A stretch of DNA of 17,925 nucleotides from CAIWXH01 sp964555675 (GTDB lineage Bacteria > Chloroflexota > Chloroflexia > Chloroflexales > Chloroflexaceae). Of this stretch, positions 6,431 to 13,190 are shown in pieces. Location: assembly GCA_964555675.1 (NCBI GenBank), contig CAZKTU010000128.1, forward strand, positions 1-17,925, given 5' to 3'. The translations under genes and the position numbers were made by a program. Position 1 is the first letter of the stretch, and the number at the start of each line of letters is the position of its first letter. The notes under the pieces were generated by a model. It was not told the origin of the DNA. It was given only the letters and a program-made list of their open reading frames with translations, and did no database searches.

Positions 6431-7945
6431 ATGGACCTCGTGCTCCCCGACTGGCTCGCCCGCCGCGCCGCCCTCCACCCCGAGCGCCCCGCCCTGATCG
6501 CCGGCGCCCGCGCCTGGTCCTTCGCCGCCCTCAGCGCCTGGGCCGATCAGGTGGCCCACGCCCTCGCCGGCCTCGGCCTGGCCCCCGGCGGTCGCGTCGC
6601 CATCCTCGCCCGCAACGGCCCCGCCTACGCCGCTATCGTCCACGCCGCCCCCCGCTGCGGTGCCGTCCTCGTCCCCCTTAACATCCGCCTCACCCCCGCC
6701 GAGCTCGCCTGGCAACTCGCCGACTCCGGCGCCACCCTGCTGCTCTACGATGCCGATCACGCCGAGATGGCTACGAGCCTGACCCAAGCCCGCAGCCGCC
6801 AGGACCCAGAACGCCGCGAAGTCGCCTCCATCTCACTCGAAACAGTAACAGGCAGTCTCCCACTCCCCCACTCCCCCAATCCCTCAATCTCCCCCTCGCC
6901 CCCCCGCATCGACCTCGCCGCACCCCACACGATCATCTACACCTCGGGCACCACCGGCCGACCCAAGGGCGCCGTGCTGACCGCCGGCAACCACTGGTGG
7001 AGCGCAACCGCCTCGGCCCTGAACCTGGGGCTGCGCGAGGACGACCGCTGGCTGGCCGTGCTGCCGCTCTTCCACGTGGGCGGGCTCTCCATCTTGCTGC
7101 GCGGGGCGATCTACGGCATCCCCGTCGTCCTCCACGAGCGCTTCGAGCCCGCCGAGGCCCTGGCCGCGATCGCCGATCAGGGCGTCACGATCGCCTCGGT
7201 GGTCGCGATTATGCTGCAGCGCCTGCTCGACGCGGCGGGCGAGAAACCCTTTCCGGCCCACTTCCGCTGCGCGCTGCTCGGCGGCGGCCCCGCCCCCCGC
7301 CCGCTGCTCGAGGCCTGCGCCGCCCGTGGCGTGCCCGTGGTCCAAACCTACGGCATGACCGAGACCGCCTCGCAGGCCGCGACCCTGGCCCCCGCCGACG
7401 CCTTGCGCAAGCTCGGCTCGGCCGGCCAACCCCTGCTGCCCCTCGAGCTGCGCATCGAGGCCGACGGGCGGCCCGCCGCACCGGGCGAGGTCGGCGAGAT
7501 CTGTGTGCGCGGGCCCATGGTCACCCCCGGCTACCACGGCCTGCCCGAGGTCACGGCCGCGGCGATCAGGGGCGGCTGGCTCTACACGGGCGACCTCGGC
7601 TACCTCGACGGCGAGGGCTTCTTGTTCGTGATCGACCGGCGCACCGACCTGATTATCTCGGGCGGCGAAAATATCTACCCCGCCGAGGTCGAGGCCGCCC
7701 TCCTCGCCCACCCCGCCGTGGCCGAGGCGGGTGTGGTCGGCGAGCCCGACCCCCAGTGGGGCCAGACGCCAGTGGCCTTCGTCGTGCCGCGCCCGGGCCA
7801 TCTGCTCGACGCCGAGGCCCTGATCGCCCACTGCCGCGCGCAGCTCGCCGCCTACAAATGTCCGCGTCGCATCGTCGTCGTCGCCGAGCTGCCCCGCACC
7901 GCCGCCGGCAAACTCAAACGCGCCGAACTGCGCGAGCGCCTCTGA
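6431..7945 (+). CDS. menE: o-Succinylbenzoate-CoA ligase (MenE)
   Basis: A 504-residue ANL-superfamily adenylating enzyme. MenE activates o-succinylbenzoate with ATP and CoA to OSB-CoA, the MenB substrate. Motifs run in order: the phosphate-binding P-loop TSGTTGRPKG (171-180), YGMTET (307-312) within a TYGMTETASQ context typical of MenE, GDLGY, GGENIYP (411-417), and the C-terminal catalytic lysine in AAGKLKR (Lys494). The men-cluster context supports MenE over other acyl-CoA ligases. It is transcribed away from the other men genes and converges on the PLD gene with 17 bp between stops. Residues about 115-157 are a Pro/Ser-rich linker partly made by an octamer repeat in the DNA (6856-6895), making the stretch before the P-loop slightly longer than in B. 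subtilis MenE. Confidence 0.94.
   Translation: MDLVLPDWLARRAALHPERPALIAGARAWSFAALSAWADQVAHALAGLGLAPGGRVAILARNGPAYAAIVHAAPRCGAVLVPLNIRLTPAELAWQLADSGATLLLYDADHAEMATSLTQARSRQDPERREVASISLETVTGSLPLPHSPNPSISPSPPRIDLAAPHTIIYTSGTTGRPKGAVLTAGNHWWSATASALNLGLREDDRWLAVLPLFHVGGLSILLRGAIYGIPVVLHERFEPAEALAAIADQGVTIASVVAIMLQRLLDAAGEKPFPAHFRCALLGGGPAPRPLLEACAARGVPVVQTYGMTETASQAATLAPADALRKLGSAGQPLLPLELRIEADGRPAAPGEVGEICVRGPMVTPGYHGLPEVTAAAIRGGWLYTGDLGYLDGEGFLFVIDRRTDLIISGGENIYPAEVEAALLAHPAVAEAGVVGEPDPQWGQTPVAFVVPRPGHLLDAEALIAHCRAQLAAYKCPRRIVVVAELPRTAAGKLKRAELRERL
6856..6895 (+). repeat. Octanucleotide tandem repeat inside menE
   Basis: Five successive 8-base units of the pattern TCYCCCAM: TCTCCCAC, TCCCCCAC, TCCCCCAA, TCCCTCAA, TCTCCCCC. 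They code for a Pro/Ser-rich linker (about residues 143-155) just before the P-loop. The surrounding DNA (about 6776-6900) also departs from the codon style of the rest of menE, with more A/T in third positions and a run of C. Confidence 0.8.
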
Positions 7946-7962
7946 GCTACGGATCGCTCGCC

Positions 7963-9624
7963 TCAGGCCTCTACACCCGCGAAGAAGGCCCGCTGCCGCG
8001 AACGCTCGGTCGCGCCGAAGTACTCTTGCCACCAGTCGTCCGTGCGCAAATGCGCACGGGTCGCCGGGGCGTCTAGGGGCTGCCGGGCGGCCCACTCGCG
8101 AAAGGCGTAGTGGTTGTAGAGCCGCATGAACTCCCCGAGGTAGATCTCGGCCACCCGCTGGTTGCCGCGCACGACCAGCATATTCTCGTCGTTTTCGTTG
8201 GTCGAGGCCGCGCTGAAGTTGGCCGAGCCGCCCACAAAGATCGGGTCGGGGCCGAGCGGGTCGATCAGCATATACTTGGTGTGGATGTACTGCACATTGT
8301 TATTCAGGCCCGAGAGCCGCTCGGAGAGCCAGCGGTCGAAGCGGTTCAGCTTTAGATAAGCCCCGATCGCAAAACGATTCTCGGGCAGCGCGCGCAAGGC
8401 GTTGATCCGCGCCACCTCGGCGTCGCGCGCGGGGCCGGCGGCCAGGGGCCGCGTCGCTTTCTCCATCAGTGCGAAGCGCATCGGCGCGCTGCTCGTGGCG
8501 TAGACATCCTGGAAGAGCGGGTGCATGCCGAAGGCGAAGGTCATGAACAGACCCTGCCTGGCCCCCGCCGCCAGGGCGGCGTACCAGTTGAGCGCCCCGA
8601 GCCCTACCCGTGGGCTGAAGATCGCCCCTGTGCCTGGCGGCGGCAGGCCGTCGGCGAGCGCGTAGAGCCCGTCGACCAGGGGCCTCAGCGTGGCGCTGCG
8701 CGGGTCGGCGGCCAGCATGTCCCAGTAGCGCACGTAGGCCGCGGCCACCTCGGGCTCATCGACCACATGCACGACGTTCGAGTGGCCGAAGATGCCGCCC
8801 TCAGAGTAGTTGGTGCCGCCCGTCAGCACCGCCTGGGGGGCGCCATCGTGCAGCAGCACCATGAACTTATTGTGCGAGATCGCCGAGCTGTTGGTCGTGC
8901 GTTTGATGCAGGCCGCCTCGAGCCCGGCGATCGCCACGGCCTCGTCGTTACGCTGGCCCGGGTTCTCCTTGCGCCGGTCGTAGATGATCCGCACCGTCGC
9001 CCCGCGCTCCTGGGCCGCCCGCAGCGCCTGCAGCACCGGCAAGTAGTGGAACTCATAGGCGCTGACCCGCAGCTCGAAGCCGGGGCCGCCGGCCCGCCCG
9101 ATGAAGGCGAGCATGCCCTCGAACAGGCCCCGCGAGAGCCACTCGAAGGCCGGCGGGCCGACCTGCAGGGGCGTGCGCTCGCCGAAGCGGCGGCTATACT
9201 CTTGCGAGGCGGCCGCGCCCCGGTTGAAGAAGATATCGTGGGTGCCGCCCTCGGGCGACTCGGTCTGGACGCGCACCGAGACATCTGCGAAAGGCCGCAG
9301 GTCGCGCGGGGCGCCCTTGAGCGCAAAGATGTGGTAGGTATACTCGTGACCGGGCTTCGCCGTGAGGTCCGACCAGGTGAAGCCCTGGATGGGATGGCGG
9401 CGGGTCGAGACCTGTGTGCCCGCTGGGCGACCCGGGTCGGTCTCGGCGAAGGTCTTCAGACCCTGGAGCCAGAAGGCTTCGCCCTCGCTGTGATCGACCC
9501 TGTGGATGGCGAAGCCCATCAGGCCCTGGCAGTCCGCCGGGTCCATGTGCATGCCGAGCATGACCACATACGCCCCGGCCACGGCCTGCACCGCGAGGGC
9601 CGGGCTGCTCTCACGTCGTCGCAT
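7963..9624 (-). CDS. Phospholipase-D-like (HKD) protein with an N-terminal beta-rich domain
   Basis: About 553 residues from ATG 9624, which has AGGA 11 bases upstream; ATG at 9636 is the alternative. Residues about 10-135 look like an immunoglobulin/fibronectin-type beta domain. Two PLD repeats follow. The second has a canonical HxKx4D (His448, Lys450, Asp455) followed by GGSANFS. The first has His251 and Lys253 but the acidic residue is displaced by two positions (HNKFMVLLHD), followed by TGGTNYS. PLD-superfamily enzymes cleave or transfer phosphodiesters through a histidine intermediate; lipid, nucleic acid or other substrate cannot be told here. There is no clear signal peptide. It lies 46 bp behind menA on the same strand and may be co-transcribed with menH-menB-menA. 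Family firm, role unknown. Confidence 0.85.
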   Translation of the reverse strand: MRRRESSPALAVQAVAGAYVVMLGMHMDPADCQGLMGFAIHRVDHSEGEAFWLQGLKTFAETDPGRPAGTQVSTRRHPIQGFTWSDLTAKPGHEYTYHIFALKGAPRDLRPFADVSVRVQTESPEGGTHDIFFNRGAAASQEYSRRFGERTPLQVGPPAFEWLSRGLFEGMLAFIGRAGGPGFELRVSAYEFHYLPVLQALRAAQERGATVRIIYDRRKENPGQRNDEAVAIAGLEAACIKRTTNSSAISHNKFMVLLHDGAPQAVLTGGTNYSEGGIFGHSNVVHVVDEPEVAAAYVRYWDMLAADPRSATLRPLVDGLYALADGLPPPGTGAIFSPRVGLGALNWYAALAAGARQGLFMTFAFGMHPLFQDVYATSSAPMRFALMEKATRPLAAGPARDAEVARINALRALPENRFAIGAYLKLNRFDRWLSERLSGLNNNVQYIHTKYMLIDPLGPDPIFVGGSANFSAASTNENDENMLVVRGNQRVAEIYLGEFMRLYNHYAFREWAARQPLDAPATRAHLRTDDWWQEYFGATERSRQRAFFAGVEA

Positions 9625-9670
9625 CGCGGCCCCCATCCTGTTATTGCGCCATACGTCCGTTTGTGAGCAT

Positions 9671-10576
9671 TTAGCCCAGCAGCAAGCCCAGCGTGAGCAG
9701 CGCGCCAAAGACCATGTGCAGCCGCGCCGTGCCCCGCAGGCCCGCGTTCAGGGCCCGCCCGCGCTCTCTGCCGACCAGCTCGAGCAAAGGCATCGCCAGC
9801 GGAATGCTCAGCCAGGGCAGCAGCGAGAAGGGCGAGGCCCCGCCCCAGAGCCAGACCACGGGCAGAATCAGATAGGCGCCCAGCACCAGCAGGGCGTACT
9901 CGACCCGCGCGAAGCGCTCGCCGAAGATCACCGCCAGGGTGCGCTTGCCGGCCTTGCGGTCGGTCGGCGCGTCGCGCAGGTTGTTGACCACGATGATCGC
10001 CGTGACCAGCATGGCCACCGGCAGGCTCGCCAGCAGCGCCACCCAGCGGAAGGCCCCGCTATGCAAATAGTCGGTGCCGACCACGGCCACCACCCCGAAG
10101 AAGATGAAGGTGAAGATGTCGCCGAGCCCGTTGTAGCCAAGGGGGAAGGGACCGCCGGTGTAGAGGATGCCCGCGGCGATCGAGAGCACCCCGATCACCA
10201 GGATGGGCCAGCCGCCGACGTAGACCAGGTAGGCGCCGCAGAGGGCCGCCAGCCCGAAGCAGAGCAGCATGGCGTTGCGCACGGTGCCGGGCGCGATCAG
10301 GCCGCTCTGGGTCACCCGCGTGGGCCCGAGGCGCTCGGCCGTGTCGGCGCCCTTCTGGTGGTCGAAGTAGTCATTCGCCAGGTTGGTGCCGATCTGGATG
10401 AGCAGCGAGGCCAGCAGCGCCGCCAGAAAGGCTAGGGGCTTGAACATGCCGTCGGAGAGGGCCGTGGCCGAGCCCACCAGCACCGGCACCACCGCCGCCG
10501 GCAGGGTCGGCACCCTGATCGCCATGAGCCAGGTCTTGAGCGCCCCTGGTGGGGCCTGAGTTGCCTTGGTGGTCAT
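9671..10576 (-). CDS. menA: 1,4-Dihydroxy-2-naphthoate polyprenyltransferase (MenA)
   Basis: A 301-residue UbiA-superfamily integral membrane enzyme that attaches the polyprenyl chain to DHNA with loss of CO2, giving demethylmenaquinone. The first Asp-rich motif is NDYFDHQKGAD (Asp69, Asp72, Asp78) and the second is RDAPTDRKAGKRTLA (Asp202, Asp206); both bind the Mg-diphosphate of the prenyl donor. About eight or nine hydrophobic helices cover the rest. Length is typical of MenA. ATG at 10576 lies 4 bp after the menB stop, so translational coupling with menB is likely; no good Shine-Dalgarno is seen at this start. Chain length of the product cannot be read from sequence. Confidence 0.96.
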   Translation of the reverse strand: MTTKATQAPPGALKTWLMAIRVPTLPAAVVPVLVGSATALSDGMFKPLAFLAALLASLLIQIGTNLANDYFDHQKGADTAERLGPTRVTQSGLIAPGTVRNAMLLCFGLAALCGAYLVYVGGWPILVIGVLSIAAGILYTGGPFPLGYNGLGDIFTFIFFGVVAVVGTDYLHSGAFRWVALLASLPVAMLVTAIIVVNNLRDAPTDRKAGKRTLAVIFGERFARVEYALLVLGAYLILPVVWLWGGASPFSLLPWLSIPLAMPLLELVGRERGRALNAGLRGTARLHMVFGALLTLGLLLG

Positions 10577-10580
10577 AGCG

Positions 10581-11408
10581 TTAGGGGAACCGCCGGAAGC
10601 GGCGGAAGTTTGGCTTGCGCTTCTCTAGGTAGGCCTGCTTGCCCTCTTTGGCCTCTTCGCTCAGGTAGTAGAGCAGGGTCGCGTCGCCGGCCAGCTGCTG
10701 CAGGCCCGCGTGGCCGTCGGCGGCGGCGTTGATCGCGGCCTTGAGGAAGCGGATGGCCATCGGGCTCTGGTCGAGGATCTCGCGGGCCCACTGCACACCC
10801 TCGTCCTCAAGTTGGGCCAGGGGCACGACGGTGTTCACCAGGCCCATGTCCAGAGCCTGCTGGGCGTCGTACTGCCGGCAGAGGTACCAGATCTCGCGCG
10901 TCTTCTTGTCGCCGACCATGCGCGCCAGCAGGTTCGAGCCATAGCCGCCGTCGAAGCTGCCGACCCGCGGGCCGGTCTGGCCGAAGCGCGCGTTGTCGGC
11001 GGCAATCGTCAGGTCGCAAACCACGTGTAGCACGTGCCCGCCGCCGATCGCGTAGCCCGCCACCAGGGCGATCACCGGCTTGGGGATGATCCGGATCAGC
11101 CGCTGGAGGTCGAGCACATTCAGGCGCGGCACCGTGTCTTTGCCCACGTAGCCCCCGTCGCCGCGCACGCTCTGGTCGCCGCCCGAGCAGAAGGCCTGCT
11201 CGCCCGCGCCTGTGAACAGGATGACCCCGATCCGCTCGTCGTCGCGGGCCCGCCCGAAGGCGTCGAGCAGCTCTTGTACCGTCTCGGGGCGGAAGGCGTT
11301 GCGCTTCTCGGGCCGATTGATCGTAATCTTCGCGATGCCCTCGCCGCCCGCGTCGTGCTCGTAGATGATGTCGCTGTATGCGCCTACATTAGTCCACTGG
11401 ATTGGCAT
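10581..11408 (-). CDS. menB: 1,4-Dihydroxy-2-naphthoyl-CoA synthase (MenB), bicarbonate-dependent type
   Basis: A 275-residue crotonase-fold enzyme performing the Dieckmann-type ring closure of OSB-CoA to DHNA-CoA. It shows the CoA/oxyanion stretch CSGGDQ (74-79), the GGGHVLH loop (122-128), and the MenB-specific FGQTGPRVGSFDGGYG block (142-157). The QTG at 144-146 matches the E. coli class, where Gln and Gly leave a pocket for bicarbonate as the base; the other class (for example M. tuberculosis) has Asp in the glycine position. The C-terminal KRKPNFRRFRRFP tail is also typical. ATG at 11408 is preceded by AGGA at 11415-11418, spacing 6. The gene is 46 bp downstream of menH, the gap largely filled by heptamer repeats, and 4 bp upstream of menA. 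Confidence 0.97.
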   Translation of the reverse strand: MPIQWTNVGAYSDIIYEHDAGGEGIAKITINRPEKRNAFRPETVQELLDAFGRARDDERIGVILFTGAGEQAFCSGGDQSVRGDGGYVGKDTVPRLNVLDLQRLIRIIPKPVIALVAGYAIGGGHVLHVVCDLTIAADNARFGQTGPRVGSFDGGYGSNLLARMVGDKKTREIWYLCRQYDAQQALDMGLVNTVVPLAQLEDEGVQWAREILDQSPMAIRFLKAAINAAADGHAGLQQLAGDATLLYYLSEEAKEGKQAYLEKRKPNFRRFRRFP

Positions 11409-11432
11409 TGGTGATCCTAGTAGTCAACCTTC

Positions 11433-11460
11433 TTCATCCTTCATCCCTCATCCCTCATCC
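11433..11460. repeat. Heptanucleotide tandem repeat (TTCATCC/CTCATCC) across the menH stop codon
   Basis: Four contiguous 7-mers: TTCATCC, TTCATCC, CTCATCC, CTCATCC. Read on the transcribed minus strand they are GGATGAG/GGATGAA. The menH stop TGA (11457-11455) lies within one unit, and the array ends about 25 bp before the menB start. The unit matches the array at 45-72. Confidence 0.88.
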
Positions 11461-12249
11461 TTCTAAGAATCCTACCACAAGTTCCGCGAAGCGCTCGCGG
11501 GCCTCCAGGTGCACCGTATGGCCCACTGCGGGCACCACCACGTGGCGCGCCCGCGGCAGCAGGGCGGCCGCCTGCTCGCCCGTCGCCACATACTTTACGT
11601 CAAGCTCACCGCTGATCAGCAGGCTGGGCTGCGCCAACTCGTGCAGCCGCCCCCACAGGCTGGCCTGCCGCCCCGCGCCCATGCCGCGCAGGCTGTTGGC
11701 GTACCCTTGGGCGCTGCCGCGCAGCCGCCGCTCGCGCAGGGCGGCCCGCTCGGCCTCTGGCAAGCCTCGCTGGCTGGCGAAGAGCGGGATGGCCGCCCAG
11801 TGATCGACAAACCAGTCCAGGCCCTCGGCCTCGATGCGCGCCGCCAGGGCCGCGTCGCTCGCGGCCCGGGCCGCCCGCTCGCTCGGGTCGGCGATGCCGG
11901 GCGAGGCGCTCTCGAGGATCAGCCGGCCCACCCGCTCGGGCGCCGCCGCCGCCAGGTGCAGGGCCACGCGCCCGCCCATCGAGTAGCCCAGCAGATCACA
12001 CTGCCCCACGCCCTGCGCGTCGAGCAGGGCCAGCAGATCGGCCACGCAGCGCTCCATCGTGTAGCGCTCGGGGTCCGCGGGCGCAGCCGAGCGCCCGTGG
12101 CCGATCAGGTCGATCGCCAGGGTGGTGCGCAGCGGGGCCAGGCGGGGGATCAGCTCGTCCCACTCGTCGGCGCTGCCGGTAAAACCGTGCAGCAGCAGCA
12201 GGGGTGGGCCGACGCCAATACGCTTATGGAAGAGGTCGCTCCCGTCCAT
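11455..12249 (-). CDS. menH: SHCHC synthase (MenH), alpha/beta hydrolase
   Basis: A 264-residue alpha/beta hydrolase. MenH eliminates pyruvate from SEPHCHC to give SHCHC, the step after MenD. It has oxyanion HGFTGS (21-26), nucleophile elbow GYSMGG with Ser90, acid Asp217 in ISGELD, and His244 in AVGHTVH. MenH-like details are the IGHGRS block (49-54), the LLGYSMGGRVAL elbow and WAAIPLFASQ, comparable to the WYQQP.F segment of E. coli MenH. Position directly before menB supports the name over a generic hydrolase. ATG at 12249 has no convincing Shine-Dalgarno, so the exact start is less certain. The last codons and the stop are made by a heptamer repeat (11433-11460). It diverges from the anchor-D gene across 95 bp. 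Confidence 0.92.
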   Translation of the reverse strand: MDGSDLFHKRIGVGPPLLLLHGFTGSADEWDELIPRLAPLRTTLAIDLIGHGRSAAPADPERYTMERCVADLLALLDAQGVGQCDLLGYSMGGRVALHLAAAAPERVGRLILESASPGIADPSERAARAASDAALAARIEAEGLDWFVDHWAAIPLFASQRGLPEAERAALRERRLRGSAQGYANSLRGMGAGRQASLWGRLHELAQPSLLISGELDVKYVATGEQAAALLPRARHVVVPAVGHTVHLEARERFAELVVGFLEG

Positions 12250-12281
12250 CGTCAGGTTGCTTTGCGACTTCGGCCAGCTAT

Positions 12282-12298
12282 ACAGGGGGCCGGCCTGT
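12282..12298. promoter_or_regulatory. Divergent intergenic region menH / anchor-D gene with a small inverted repeat
   Basis: ACAGG (12282-12286) and CCTGT (12294-12298) form a 5-bp inverted repeat in the 95-bp divergent space. Weak -10-like hexamers flank it: TATGAT (12302-12307, plus strand) and TATAGC (minus strand, 12282-12277). No convincing -35 boxes. This is a candidate control site only. Confidence 0.25.
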
Positions 12299-12344
12299 GT
12301 CTATGATACATCCAATACGTCGTTCCATGACATTGGAGGTTGGT

Positions 12345-12958
12345 ATGTTCACGGGCCACGCCGCCCGCCGCGCCGCCGCGCTGCTGCTCATCGCCCTTGC
12401 TCTCATGGCCCCGTTGGCCCGCCTCGCCCGCGCCGCCGAACCCGAGGTCGCGGTGAGCCTCGGCGTCGAGCCCATTCTCGACGGCCAGCTCGTGCCGATC
12501 GACTTCGGCCAGAGTAGCGTCGGCGCGCCTGTGCTCAAGACCTTCACGATCAGGAACGGCGGCGAAGCGCCGCTGACCCTGAGCAATGCCCGCTTTATCG
12601 GCACCGGCTTCAGCCTGGTCGCGCCCTTCCCCGCCGGGCCGGTCGGGGCCGACGAAAGCATCACGTTTCAGCTGCGCCTCGATGCCGCCGCCCCTGGGCC
12701 CTACGGCGCCACCTTCGAGTTCTTCAACAACGACGGCGACGAGAGCCCCTTCAGCTTTGCGCTGACCGGCCTGGTGCTCAGCGCCAACGGCCCCGATATT
12801 GCGATCAGCCTCGACGGGGTTTTCATCGGCGACAACCAGGCCGCGCCGATCAATTTCGGCAGCATGAGCGCGGGCGCCACGATCAGCAAGAGCTTCCAGA
12901 TCCACAACTTCGGCAACGCCGAGCTGACCCTGGGCGCCTTCAGCAGCACCGCCAGTGC
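12345..12958 (+). CDS. Secreted choice-of-anchor-D domain protein, 3' part lost in the scaffold gap
   Basis: The first 204 or so residues of a larger exported protein. ATG at 12345 is chosen over ATG 12327 because GGAGG (12335-12339) lies five bases before it. A signal peptide (about 1-30: Arg-rich start, Ala/Leu core, ending LARAAEP) is followed by two Ig-like beta repeats of about 105 residues. Each has the pattern of a hydrophobic strand, then I.FG....G......F.I.N.G...L.L, typical of choice-of-anchor-D / DUF1573-related domains. The second repeat breaks off at the N run, so length, C-terminal anchor and function are unknown. Such domains are usually structural modules of surface proteins. 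There is no link to menaquinone synthesis other than position. Confidence 0.8.
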
Positions 12959-13058
12959 NNNNNNNNNNNNNNNNNNNNNNNNNNNNNNNNNNNNNNNNNN
13001 NNNNNNNNNNNNNNNNNNNNNNNNNNNNNNNNNNNNNNNNNNNNNNNNNNNNNNNNNN
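12959..13058. other. Scaffold gap (100 N)
   Basis: Exactly 100 undetermined bases, a number commonly used as a placeholder for a gap of unknown length. It interrupts the anchor-D gene on its left. On its right lie 23 ordinary bases and then heptamer repeats, which may have caused the assembly break. Any gene between the anchor-D gene and menD would be hidden here. Confidence 0.98.
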
Positions 13059-13081
13059 GGGCCAGGCCCGGTCAGCGTCGG

Positions 13082-13109
13082 GACCAACGACCAAAGACCA
13101 ACGACAAAG
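13082..13109. repeat. Heptamer array GACCAAM, left arm of an inverted pair
   Basis: Units GACCAAC, GACCAAA, GACCAAC, GACAAAG in register. They are close to the reverse complement of the units at 13130-13185: 13089-13110 pairs with 13161-13182 at 19 of 22 positions by eye. Confidence 0.75.
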
Positions 13110-13129
13110 GCTGATCAACGTCCCCCCTG

Positions 13130-13185
13130 GGTCGATGGTCGATGGTCCTTGGTCGATGGTCCTTGGTCCTTGGTCCTTGGTCGAC
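13130..13185. repeat. Heptamer array GGTCCTT/GGTCGAT, eight units, directly behind menD
   Basis: Eight contiguous 7-mers: GGTCGAT, GGTCGAT, GGTCCTT, GGTCGAT, three GGTCCTT, then GGTCGAC. The array ends 5 bp beyond the menD stop codon. With the array at 13082-13109 it can form a long imperfect hairpin in the menD transcript. The remaining bases between 13059 and 13190 hold no gene that can be seen. Confidence 0.88.
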
Positions 13186-13190
13186 GCTCC

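Noticed and set aside
8521..9666. 381-codon open frame on the plus strand opposite the PLD gene
   Set aside because: High-GC shadow frame: Arg/Gly/Ala-rich, without domains, opposite a gene with HKD motifs.
11433..11460. Possible frameshift or assembly error at the end of menH
   Set aside because: The reading frame through the hydrolase core to the final FLEG is intact and of normal length; the repeat only supplies the last codons.
13130..13185. Possible CRISPR array
   Set aside because: Units are 7 bases, contiguous and without spacers; no cas genes are present.
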